Source: Diphasiastrum complanatum
Lineage: Eukaryota; Streptophyta; Lycopodiopsida; Lycopodiales; Lycopodiaceae
Direction: 5' to 3'
Length of the DNA stretch: 39,149 nucleotides
Assembly (NCBI GenBank): GCA_029204225.1
Contig: MU835431.1
Span: 1-39,149 of the forward strand
Both the position numbers and the translations under genes were made by a program. The notes under the pieces were generated by a model that was not told the origin of the DNA, made no database searches, and saw nothing but the letters and a program-made list of their open reading frames with translations. Shown here piece by piece: positions 1-9,489 of this stretch. Numbering within the stretch: the stretch's first letter is position 1; each line of letters starts with the position of its first letter.

Positions 1-21
1 GAGAGACACCCCCGAGGGCCG

Positions 22-60
22 TCATGTTTTGAGGTGTCCTTTATGCACCTCTAAACATGA
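22..60. repeat. Short inverted repeat (hairpin)
   Basis: The arms tcatgttttgaggtg (22-36) and cacctctaaacatga (46-60) pair over 15 bp with one mismatch around a 9-nt loop. No coding frame surrounds it. Its role is unknown; it may belong to a truncated element at the window edge. Confidence 0.7.
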
Positions 61-325
61 AAGACCCAGGAAAAGACCTTTCTAGCAATTAATGGATACC
101 TTGTGCATATTCTTTGGACAAATTAATAAGCAGAATATGCATCTTTTTTTCTTTTTTTTATTAATTTGCTGCCCATTCCAGCCTGCGTGTTAGGGCGTCA
201 GGCGTCAGGCGTAGGCCTACCACGTGGGAGCATCAAAGTGGGCAGAAAAAGTCAAACTGCTCATTATGTTTCATAATGAGCATGGAGAAATTTTCAGAGT
301 TTCCATTACTCAATGAAAGGGCCAG

Positions 326-437
326 GGGCACAGGCCATTCTGCCCTGTTCGACTTTCCAAAATATTTCAGGCTCGCCCCTCCAGGCCTTGCCTAAACAAT
401 TTCTGGATATCCTTACCTGGCAGAATGGCCTGTGCCC
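326..437. repeat. Perfect 19-bp inverted repeat with 74-nt spacer
   Basis: Positions 326-344 (gggcacaggccattctgcc) are the exact reverse complement of 419-437. The spacer is C-rich and non-coding. The pair lies about 630 bp upstream of the aquaporin start codon. It could be a foldback end, a small-RNA precursor or a chance palindrome of a lost element. Only the pairing itself is seen. Confidence 0.85.
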
Positions 438-1066
438 GACCCATTCCATGGTACGCAATAACCTCCTAAAAAAATGTTGCTAAAAATAAAATAAAACAAT
501 ATATTTTTTATATTAAATTGGCCTTGGTAAGAGCACCCTTTGCTTATTATATTTATAACAAGTCTCTTCATAAGAACCCTACAAATCTATAAAGTTCCTC
601 CCTTCTGGTCTCTCTTTTACAAACACTTTTTCATTTTTTGGAAGTGTTACATATTGTGTGCCAATGAAAAGGTCCTCCGAATAAAGCCAAACTTTTGTTA
701 AAGAAAGTGGTTTCATTCAAGTACTCTTGTACTCTTGTCATGTGTTCAGAGTGATGATGCAAGCTCAACTACATGCAACATATAAAATTGATTTTCAATG
801 GAGTGAAAGAGAGTTTGTTGTTGATCTTGCTGAAAAGTGAAGGCACATTTCTCGTGAGCATATCGGTACCGTGTCTAAATCTCAATGCTTCAGCTGATTT
901 TGCTGCAAGCGAAGCATTCATGAGCTCAATAGCAGCGTCTTGGACGCATCAAATCCGGCATTTCTGCCTCTGGGCCGCATACTCTGATTTCGCATATATC
1001 TTATCTAGATGTAACATGTAATCTACAGGCACAAAAGTATATCTAACAAAGATATATATAACAAAA
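438..1066. other. Upstream region of the XIP gene, no gene seen
   Basis: AT-rich sequence without a convincing frame. It should hold the promoter and 5' leader of the aquaporin that starts at 1067. TATA-like strings are common in this composition, so no single promoter element can be chosen. A stop codon in frame with the aquaporin lies at 1019-1021. Confidence 0.4.
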
Positions 1067-2272
1067 ATGTATGAGGTCCATGGCAACTGCAATGACAGTT
1101 TGGTGGAGATATATACAGAGATGGATGCTGAGATTGTTGAACAACGAGTGCTCTCACCTTTTGGGATCGATATAAAGAATTTTCGAAATCCTGAGGTTAG
1201 ACTGCAATTTGCCACCAACTTGGTTTTGCATCTTATGTTCATCCTTGCAAATTTATTCAATTCACAGCATCGGTTTGCTGATAAGTTATCCTAGTGTGTC
1301 AATTAATGTCGCATAATGAAGTTGGCACACATCACCTGTTTGTGTTAAAAATTGTAGAAGCTAATTTCTATGCTGCTGCTACTGCTACACCTATATTGGC
1401 ATGAGTTCTAAGCTTACGTTGCTTCCAAGTTCTAGGTATGGAGAGCGGTGACTGTGGAATTTATAGCGACAGCATTGCTGGTGTTTCTCAGCATTTCAAC
1501 AGTCCTAGCTTGCCTACAGGGGGAATTTGCATCTCCCAAAAGTCTGATCGCTTTGGTACACGTTTTCATACTGTGGCTGTGTGTCATGGCAGCTGGGCCA
1601 GCTTCAGGAGGCCACTTGAATCCCTGCATCACATTTACATGTATGCTCACAGGCTTAACCTCACCGGTCCGTTCCATGCTCTACATACTGGCTCAAAGTG
1701 CAGGGTCCATCCTCGGGTCTTGGCTCGTCGCAGCTATCGTTTCACCCAAAGTCTGCCAGGCATACTCGCTGGCTGGCTGCGTTCTTAAGCCACGCACTCA
1801 TAATTCACAAGATGAGTCTGTGCAGGCCGGAATGGAGATATCACGAGCGTTTTTGTCCGAATTTTGTTTTTCATTTGCTTTGTTATTCTTTGCTTTCATG
1901 GTGGTTCTAGATCCAAAGAGTTTTCGGGTTTCTGGGCCGATTCTTTCTCCTATCCTTGTTGGGTTGATGATAGGAATGCTGATCTTCATATCAACAGGAT
2001 TCACAGGAAAGGATAGCTACACAGGTGCGGGGATGAATCCAGCTAGATGTTTTGGTCCTGCAGCGGTGATGGAAGAGGATAATATATGGTATGGCCAGTG
2101 GGTATTCTGGGCAGGTCCTTTTGCAGCAGGTCTTGTGGTTGCCCTTATTTATCACATCATTCCACCACAACACGTCGAAATATACAGGAATCAGTTAGAT
2201 ATATTCACTCAGGTAAGATCATCTTTCAAAAGACGTAAACTGTTTAACATTGATAGTAGAGAAGCACACTAA
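1067..2272 (+). CDS. X intrinsic protein (XIP-class aquaporin), two exons
   Basis: A membrane channel of the major intrinsic protein family. XIPs move water poorly and small uncharged solutes (for example glycerol, urea, H2O2) better, usually at the plasma membrane. I infer exon 1 at 1067-1195 (43 codons, phase 0) and exon 2 at 1436-2272, joined across a 240-bp GT-AG intron (CTGAG|GTTAGA ... TTCTAG|GTATGG), giving about 321 residues. The start is the first ATG after the in-frame stop at 1019. The join restores the family motif NPE-VWRAV before membrane helix 1. Six helices follow. The first NPA box is NPC (residues about 105-107). The second is NPARC (about 244-248), the Cys-containing signature of XIPs. 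Loop C carries YSLAGC, like the XIP motif. By manual alignment the selectivity filter is W90/I226/A241/R247. A strong donor (CAG|GTAAGA, 2210-2218) near the end allows an alternative C-terminus. No disabling mutation is visible. Confidence 0.88.
1196..1435 (+). other. Inferred phase-0 intron of the XIP gene
   Basis: It begins GTTAGA after CCTGAG and ends TTCTAG before GTATGG. In the exon-2 frame the TAG at 1433-1435 is a stop, so the channel frame cannot simply continue upstream. Removing the intron joins Asn-Pro-Glu to Val-Trp-Arg-Ala-Val, as in other XIPs. The inference rests on splice motifs and protein continuity, not on transcripts. Confidence 0.8.
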
Positions 2273-2326
2273 GATCGTCTTTCAAGAGAAGTAAACTGTT
2301 AAATGTTGCTAGCAAAGAAGCACAGA
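2215..2326 (+). repeat. 56-bp imperfect tandem duplication at the XIP 3' end
   Basis: Copy 1 (2215-2270) encodes the last residues of the XIP and runs to its stop. Copy 2 (2271-2326) follows directly with about 11 differences in 56 (roughly 80% identity). Copy 2 still reads as a similar basic peptide (RSSFKRSKLL...) in another frame and ends in TGA shortly afterwards. Copy 1 begins exactly at the strong donor GTAAGA. Confidence 0.85.
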
Positions 2327-2387
2327 AACCTTGACATCACCATACAAGGGAAGAATATGGATCCTGACGCACATGCATCGATCTCGA

Positions 2388-2390
<3 letters not shown>

Positions 2391-2433
<43 letters not shown>
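2391..2433. repeat. (GA)n microsatellite
   Basis: About 21 uninterrupted GA units downstream of the XIP gene. Confidence 0.98.
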
Positions 2434-2438
<5 letters not shown>

Positions 2439-2539
2439 TATAAACACTGGCTATAGTAGACCTCATCATACTGTTTGGTGATATGTGACACTAATATTAC
2501 ACCACTATTAATCATCTTATCTTTATATTGTCCACAAAT

Positions 2540-2669
2540 CTTTAATTTCTATTGCTTTGCAATGTTCTCAGCAACTTTCATTTTATATCACTTTGCAACC
2601 AAATTTTTATTTTCTATCGCTTTGCAATGTTCTCAAGCACATTCAATTTCTATCACTTTGCAACAAAAT
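2540..2669. repeat. 65-bp tandem duplication
   Basis: Units 2540-2604 and 2605-2669 share tttgcaatgttctca (2556 and 2621) and actttgcaac (2590 and 2655), both offset by 65 bp. A partial third unit follows near 2670-2695. AT-rich and non-coding. Confidence 0.8.
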
Positions 2670-2699
2670 TTCAGTTTTTATCGCATATTGCATCATTCC

Positions 2700-3460
2700 C
2701 ATGCACTTTTAATCCTTGGACAAGCCCCAACTGCAAGAACATCTACTTCACAACTCCTTTATGGCCTATTACTAATAATATTTTACCTAGTGACTTACAT
2801 CATCATGCAATAGAGATTTGATGTTTCATCCTTTTTGTACACTCATAAATTTTCGCAACCTTCTTTAATGAAAGGAGGATTCTCTCAATATCAAATAGCA
2901 TGAATTTTTCTTGGCTTTTTTGGCACCAACAATACATTCCAAGTTCAAAGTAGCTAAGTTATTTTTCCTTTGTTTGGCTTTTTGTTTTGCAAAACCAAAA
3001 GGAAAGACTATGTGCTTTGAATGGTTGAGTTTCAAAACTTGGTGAAGGAAGCTTTAGCATATATCTTTAGATTTTGAGCGTATTTCCCACTTGCAACAAT
3101 TTTGAACAAGAACATTGTGTTGTACCATAAATGCCTTCTAGATCTCCTAATGACGGTACTTTTGAGATTTTGAGAATGCTTCAAATGACCAAAGAAACAT
3201 TTAGTACAAGAACTAACATTCACAAGTAAATCTTTCAGAGATATAGATTGTGTGAGTCACATAATTTTAAATTAGAAAAGAGTACATTAAAGAATAGTTT
3301 CTAAAAAAATATTAAATGACATCATTGTGGAAATGTTTAAATCCATATCCACAAAGCCTATGAAATATTGGATGTTATACTATGTAAATGAGATACATTC
3401 GAGGCAATTGTACGTGATATCCTATAGTTGTATCAACCAAAATCAAGTCTCTAAGAACAC
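2700..3460. other. AT-rich non-coding stretch
   Basis: Only short frames are present and none resembles a known protein. No terminal repeat or structured RNA was recognised. Confidence 0.4.
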
Positions 3461-3625
3461 ATGGAACAGTTCTTGTTGATTGATCACATGAATGAGTATC
3501 TTTTCATTCAAATCCAAGACCTTCACACTAAAAAAATCAATGTAGATATGCTCACAAGGAGTATAATATGTGCTAGCCTTGCTTTGTTGGAAGTCATTGC
3601 ATGTGCAAGATGGCTTCTCTGATAT
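3461..3625 (+). pseudogene. Possible copia RNase H 3' relic
   Basis: The frame through 3485-3571 reads H-M-N-E-Y-L-F-I-Q ... D-L-H-T-K-K-I-N-V-D-M-L-T-R. This resembles the end of copia RNase H, where a HxFIR motif is followed by a His-Thr-Lys-x-N-x-A-D-M-L-T-K motif. The rest of the element is not visible, and the match is short and partly degenerate. A chance match in AT-rich DNA is possible. Confidence 0.35.
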
Positions 3626-5040
3626 CGTATTAGCATTGTTTACTATTCATATGCTACCACTATCAAAGCTATCAATGAGAAGAGCTTTCTTGTTCTCAGA
3701 GGAGCCCATATCACTATTTCTTGAACATGACCATTCAAATAGAATGCTCTTGTGAAACTGTTGCAAGCATGCCACAAGTTCTTATTGAAAAGGCTCATTC
3801 TTACCTAATTCAGTAGATCCAACTAGTCATGGGTCAATGTTGTTTTATTTTTGGCCAAACATTTATATCTACTTAGGGAGATTTTTTCCACATCTAACTC
3901 ATTGCTTCAATCAAATTTTAGAGTAGCAAAGTGCAATCCAATGTTGTTGTTTTTGTGTAGAAAATCACCCCACAAACATGTTTTAAGAAGATACTAATTG
4001 ATCTCTAGAACAAGTTCAAGGCTAAGGATGATTGGAGTGTTCAATGAGCAAGTATCTAGAAATGATGTACTGTAATTGACTCAATTAGGAACACTAATGT
4101 GTATTGAATAGGTAATCTTGCAAGTTACCTATTTGAAGATTCTATTGAAAACTTAGCTTGTTTTAATGATTATAAAAAAAACCAAATTTTGCCACTTTAA
4201 AAAAAAAAATCAGCCAAAAATTTTTACACATGGGCAGTTTTGGAATAAATGCCTTAAAATGAGGTTTATTCTGAGGCTAATTTTCACACTTATTCAAAGG
4301 TTTATTTGAAGGTGCTACAATCCAAAAAATAAGAAATTAGGGCAAAATGAGCTTCATATTTGCTCCATTCTACACTAAAATTTGACTCCACCAACACCAA
4401 GGGCCTTTTCACCACTTTTTATGAAGTTGTTTTGCAAAATAAAAATTATTGTTGATTAGAAATTTTAAAAAATAGAGTTAGATTTTGTGCAATGAAGTTA
4501 AATATGAAAGACCAACGATAAGTCATAAATATCAATATGTATCTAAAACAAATAGTTAAAGTACAAAAATATATATTTTAGCAATGTTTCATACAAAAGT
4601 ATTGGCTTTTAAACTAAATGTACTCATAGTATAAAATCTAACCAAATCCAATTGAGTCGTCTTCCTCCTTACCACCGAATAAAATAGTGAGTTTATGAAG
4701 AGAGCAAAATGTGGTGAGAGTGACAAAGAGACCGTACGAATGTGATGAATGAAAATGTGTTCTAGTGCCATATCTTAGAACCATCTCAATCAATTCTAAC
4801 TTCTTACCTCTCCAATAATTCAAAGAGGGATTGCATATTGTCTTGATTCACATACTTGTAGTTGATTTTGGCACTGATTTTTGCATCACTACAATTGTGA
4901 TTAAAATCTTCATAAATATTATATAAATTGAATAATGTAAAACTAAAAATTGAATGTCATTAAACCAAGCAGTAGAGAACTTACAATAATACGCATGGAA
5001 ATGCCCCTCGTCATTGTTGCCCAAATAAAAAGACATGATT
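3626..5040. other. AT-rich non-coding stretch
   Basis: No supportable gene. A 98-codon reverse frame that begins in this stretch (4848-5144) has a faint ubiquitin-protease-like C-terminal pattern and is discussed among the findings. A CACTACAA string sits at 4888 without other transposon signals. Confidence 0.35.
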
Positions 5041-5716
5041 GTTAGAACTTTGTCATAAATATGATGGTGATCTATGGTGCAAGCGGTTCTAGGCATCTCG
5101 ATTACGTATAAATTCAAGATAGGTGTGATTAAATCCCTACTCATTTATATTTCTGACAAGGTCAACTGCAATCTTGCAATCCATGCTCATTGTTTGTGAG
5201 AAGGCCAACTGCAATCTTGTGAAAAGCGCGCCATGTAATGATACACATAAGCATGGATTGGATTTCGCCTAGATATGTGATCCATGCCTATGTGCATCAT
5301 TACATGGCTAGCCATGCTCTTTAGTTCTCCTAAACTAATGAAAATTGAGATTTGCATAATATTCTACTTTTGTATCAAGGTTAAGGTGTTCTTGATCAAA
5401 ATGCAACATCCAAATTCTTAAAGATTTCTTCGACACTAAGGTCACATGTTATCATCTAGTCACCATGTGTCATTGGCAAAGTATGCCATGATATCTCACA
5501 ACAGGAAAATAGTGTTACACTCATATGGTTAGAAGTCATTCATAAATATGATGGTGATCTATGGCAATTCGACCAGACGTCTCGATGTATAGATTCAAGA
5601 TAGATCTAAATCCCTAATTGTCTAGAGCAAGGCCAACTGTAATCTTGTCATGATATCCAAGCCTATGTGTTTCATTACATGGCTAGCCTCTGCAACACTC
5701 CTAAACTAATGAAAAC
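5041..5716. repeat. Direct duplication, two diverged copies 487 bp apart
   Basis: Copy 1 (about 5041-5345) and copy 2 (about 5528-5716) share cataaatatgatggtgatct (5054 and 5541), a copy of aggccaactgcaatcttg, and a shared end around catggctagcc and cctaaactaatgaaaa. Copy 2 is shorter through internal deletion. The aggccaactg block occurs a third time, so the region has duplicated more than once. Confidence 0.75.
5230..5308. repeat. 28-bp inverted repeat, short loop
   Basis: Arms 5230-5257 and 5281-5308 are complementary at 26 of 28 positions (A against C at two sites) with a 23-nt loop. The right arm recurs as a single copy near 5655-5690 inside the second direct repeat. It could be a miniature foldback element or a small-RNA precursor. 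Confidence 0.85.
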
Positions 5717-5855
5717 AACAGGGATCTGATCTGCTTGATCAGAATCTAATTTTGTACAATCAATTGCAAAAGAGTACGTCATTGAGGAGTTCAAGGTGCT
5801 TTTGATCAATTATTTTTTGCTTTTGGATCTTTGACGACGTAGGCCTTTATTACAA

Positions 5856-6226
5856 TCAAAGTTCTCGCCAATTCCAATGCAGGACCTCGATACAATTGGA
5901 GTGATTGGCATGCTTTGTGTCATCATCAATGGATAATGCAGGTTTATGGCTTGAATGCCAATGCTTGTTCTTTGGAAGACTGGCGTGTGCAAGCAGAGAA
6001 TGTTTTGAAATCACATCGTATGTACATTGATGGACGTCCAGAAAAACATGGCAATATTGTTGCATATATAAATAGTTCCATTGGTCACCCTTCATTAACT
6101 AATTGTAATTTTGAGGAGCACACCAATGGAAAGGACGAATACTTTTCTAGGAACTCAAAAGGTACATACATAATGGTATGTGCGATAAGGCCCATTAAAT
6201 GTCATGGAGCTATTCATCAAATATAG
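5856..6226 (+). pseudogene. Probable SET-domain gene fragment
   Basis: The frame reaching the stop at 6224-6226 carries HGNIVAYINSS, then LTNCNFEEH, then YIMVCAIRPIK. This is the order expected in a SET domain (the GNxAxxINxS and NC core, then the I/VxAxRxIxxGEEIL strand). The continuation degenerates after the Ile-Lys (CHGAIHQI instead of GxEIL) and ends. Upstream, a plausible acceptor (GTGCAAGCAG) lies before the similarity. SET domains transfer methyl groups to lysine. This piece lacks the N-terminal half and the catalytic Tyr region. It lies directly upstream of the CACTA transposase and may be host sequence captured by it or simply adjacent. Confidence 0.45.
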
Positions 6227-6435
6227 CTTCAATCGTCCTCTTCCAAGATGTGTACAAAAGGCTTTGTGCCAAACTCAAGCATGTACCTTGTGAATATCGA
6301 AATACTTTTTATCTATTTAGTGAGAACAAGTTATGTTGAATGTCAAGTAGTTGTTTATTTTATAGTTCATATTGCATGTCTTAATTTAAGATATGTCTTA
6401 ATTTTAGTTTTGATTTTCATGAATGACAATCTTAT

Positions 6436-7398
6436 ATGTTAATTGATGATAATCACTCTAGTGACGATGACAACAGTCACTCCATATCCAAAACAAAATT
6501 GGCATACGATGGGCCACACATAAATCAACTATCACGTCATGAGCGTATGAGATTGAGAGCCATGATGAAAATAAATGAACAACAACGTGCCAAAACAAAT
6601 CAGTCTCGATCTTCTTCTTCTTCTTCTTCTTCAGAATCAAGATCAAGTGCTGAAAATGATTTTTGCATTCAAGATGAAGCTGAAATCGTGAACAACTTGA
6701 TAAATAACGTCTATGAGCATCATGATGTAGAAGAACGCACTGAACATGATAGTGAATCATTTATTAGTGCTGAGGAAAAAATTTTGAGAAAAGAATCAAA
6801 CACACCATTATATCCTAGAGCAAAGACATCTCATTTGGCCGCTTTGTTGCTTATATTGAACCTCCAAGCAAAATATAAATGGAGTGATACAAGTGTTACA
6901 TCCTTATTTGGGTAAATAAGATTAAGATTTTTTTTAAAGATTTTAGTAGATGTGTTGTTCAAGTCAAAAGTTTTAGTTGGCTAGATGATCTTTTATTTTA
7001 TATTATGAAAATTCATTTGATTATGTACAGGTTATTGCACAAACTACTCCCATAAGGAAACGCTATGTTAGAGACAAGAGGTGAGACACGAAAAATGCTG
7101 AGTGCAATGGAAATGGACTATACATTACATCATGCTTGTCCAAAAGATTGCATCTTATATCGTGGTGAGTATCGGGGGTTAAAAGCTTGTCCTATATGTG
7201 ATACTCCTCGATAACGAGATGACTTACAAGGGACCACTATCCCATGCAAGGTGTTACGACACTTTCCAATAATCCCACGATTGCAACGATTGTTTTGTTG
7301 CATTTCTCTTGCAGAACTTCTGAATTTGCATGCTAGTCATCGTTCTTTGGATGAGATCATGAGATCACCCTCAGATTCGCCTGCATGAAAACACATTG
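6436..7398 (+). pseudogene. CACTA tnp2 transposase, N-terminal part, broken
   Basis: Exon A (6436-6911) is acidic and Ser-rich, with an eight-Ser run, and ends in the tnp2-like LLLILNLQAKYKWSDTS segment. A phase-2 intron (GG|GTAAAT at 6912 to TACAG at 7030) joins it to LLHKLLP. The same frame then gives HACPKDCILYRGEYRGLK with CPICD, next CKVLRHFPIIPRLQRLF, then HRSLDEIMRSPSDSPA. These are the zinc-binding and conserved blocks of the tnp2 family (PF02992). Stops interrupt at LP*GN, at PR* and at a Trp codon in SPA*KHID. The DDE catalytic core that should follow is absent, so this is a non-functional relic. Confidence 0.85.
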
Positions 7399-7593
7399 AC
7401 AAAAAATATTCATGTTTCGCAAGTGAAACAAGAAATATAAGATTTGGATGATGAAGAGGACACCAATGGTTCTTTGCATGAGGACAATATTGAGAGAGGC
7501 TTTGATTTCGATAGTGATGATGAAAATCATCTTAGCGGAGATGAGTTGCAACATGTATTGGCTGATGAATTTAAATATTGCGATGATGAATAA
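7399..7593 (+). pseudogene. Acidic coding remnant after the tnp2 block
   Basis: The frame ending in the TAA near 7591 is rich in Asp and Glu (EEDTNGSLHEDN ... DSDDENHLSGDE). It sits where the tnp2 catalytic core should be and may be a rearranged transposase tail or a second CACTA exon. I cannot assign it to a family. Confidence 0.4.
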
Positions 7594-8750
7594 AGTATGT
7601 AAATGTCACAAATAATTTTTTCATAAAATGATACATTGTGGTCAATATATATTGTTTTCAAATTGAAATTATTACATCTTTCTACGATGTTGCATTTCTA
7701 TAGATTCATTTCAAATGCATCTCGCATCACTTAAATTTGAAAAAACTTATCAATATTAATAGATGTGTGAGCTAATTAAGAGAACAATTAGAAAATGTAA
7801 AATGCTGATTATATTATAATTGAAAAGCATCTTCTTCCAAATCCTCAAAAAAAGATCTCATTTACTTTTGAATTAATCATAAAGTTGTTGTTTATCAACA
7901 TATTATTCATAATGGTTATAAAAAAAACAACTTAAAAACAAGCTTATTTTGATATTATTATAACTATTATTCATAATAGTTATAAAAAAAAACAATTTAC
8001 AACAAACTTAAATTTCCAAAGCACAATCTCTTAAGTATCGTGTTTTGATATTGCCACGCGTGGAAAAAAAAATTGGCAAATTTTGTCATTTGTGGCAATA
8101 AAAAAAACCAACACTCTAGAATTTTCTCTGAAGATTTGCCACACGTGGCAAATCTCCAGAGATACATATCACATGATAAGTGGTTAAATAACAGTCGTAT
8201 GTGGCACTTCCACGCATGGCTCTACCACGTCAGTACATTTTAGCACTCATTTTTCAAATTCTGAGTTAAAAAAATTTGCGTGGCATCAAAAAACATGTCA
8301 TGCCAACTTGTAAAAATTTATGCCAGTCATGAGACTTAGTCCACTTAGCTTGTTGTCCCTTGTGAAGGCACCCTTTAGGCATCGCATGTAATCTGAAGCC
8401 AATCACTTGCCTACAATATTAACAAACAAGAATACACATTTAATGCAAATTATTGTTAGAAGAAATATCACGACTCCACATATGGGCATTTTTCCATGCA
8501 AACCTGATACTTAGCCGAAATTTTGACATTTTTTTTTGCGTGGCACTGCCATGCATGGCACATTCACGCCAAAACTTTTTCGGGGACCCTGCTAGTGAAA
8601 TCCAAGCTGGAGGTGGGGTCCAGTATCAAATTTTTAATTTTGCGTGACACTGCCATGCATGAACATTGTGGATTACATTTTAAAGCATGTCTTGTAATTT
8701 CATGATGATCTCATTGTGCATATATGTATCTCAATGACCAAATTGTTCTT
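7594..8750. other. Non-coding gap inside the CACTA element with short repeats
   Basis: This AT-rich stretch separates the tnp2 and DUF4218 parts. It contains a 22-bp near-palindrome (8133-8154, gatttgccac-ac-gtggcaaatc). It also has two copies of gcgtg(g/a)cactgccatgcat (8538 and 8642) and several related ccacgc/gcgtgg strings. No transposase frame is present. It may be a nested insertion, a deletion scar or intron sequence. Confidence 0.5.
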
Positions 8751-8760
8751 GTGCATGCAG

Positions 8761-9443
8761 TTTGTGCTTCCCTTGGTGTTGAGAGGGTTCTTGACAGAGG
8801 AGTTAAGGAGTGCAATCTACAAAATCAGTGGTTTTGTGAGGTACAGTGAATGCGACTCACATCATTTTTTCTTGGGGTGATTCAAGATGATGATCTTAGT
8901 AATGTGTATGTCATTGTTGTTTCTCTTTCTTATGACGATACATTTAATCCAAGGAGATACCATTGGAATCCATTGAGGCGGCAAGACAAAGCTCCATCGA
9001 GGCAGCGTGTTTGATCGAGAAGCACTTTCCCACATCCATTCTCACCATTCAAATGCATCTCATTGTGCATTTGGTGGATGAGGTGGCCATTGCAGGTACA
9101 TCATATACTTGCGTCAATTGCCTATTCTTAGTCCATCCTAGACTATTGCTATTGTGGTAATACCCATGTTCTATCACTAACATTATTCCATTTTTTTAAT
9201 TCAGGCACTATCCATAGTCGTTGGATGTTTTTCTTGGAACAATTCATGAAACATTGAAAGGCTTCATAAGACAAAGAGCAAGGTTTGAGGGTAGCATGGC
9301 GGAAGGATTGCTAGTGCAAGAGTCCATGGTTTACATCACAGAGTTCCTTGCTCATAGCGATCCTTCTATTCCTCGTCTTCGGGATAAGAAGAATTATGAT
9401 TGTGTTGTTGGGGAGGTTCCTCAAGGAAAAGGAAGGGAATGAG
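8761..9443 (+). pseudogene. CACTA-associated DUF4218 region, broken
   Basis: Three inferred exons. 8761-8846 reads FVLPLVLRGFLTEELRSAIY and ends at GTGAG|GTACAG. About 8954-9095 reads IEKHFPTSILTIQMHLIVHL and ends GCAG|GTACAT. From 9205 the reading is TIHSRWMFFLEQF, then a frameshift at the MKH stop, then LKGFIRQRARFEGSMAEG and VQESMVYITEFL. This is the DUF4218 pattern (LP.alRg.L, FP.sf..i.vHL.vHL, RWM..fER, rpEGSiaEg). The domain accompanies tnp2 in plant CACTA proteins and has no assigned activity. The frameshift disables it. Confidence 0.85.
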
Positions 9444-9489
9444 TGAGTTCTTTAGGGATATAAGGTAAATAAGTTTTGCATTCTTAATA

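Noticed and set aside
773-1021. 82-codon plus frame upstream of the XIP as a separate gene or extra XIP exon
   Set aside because: No similarity to XIP N-termini, and a stop at 1019 precedes the first XIP ATG.
4888-4910. CACTACAATTGTGATTA as a possible CACTA 5' terminus
   Set aside because: Only the first eight bases match the 3' terminus, the flanking 3-bp target repeat does not match and no taccgagg motifs are nearby.
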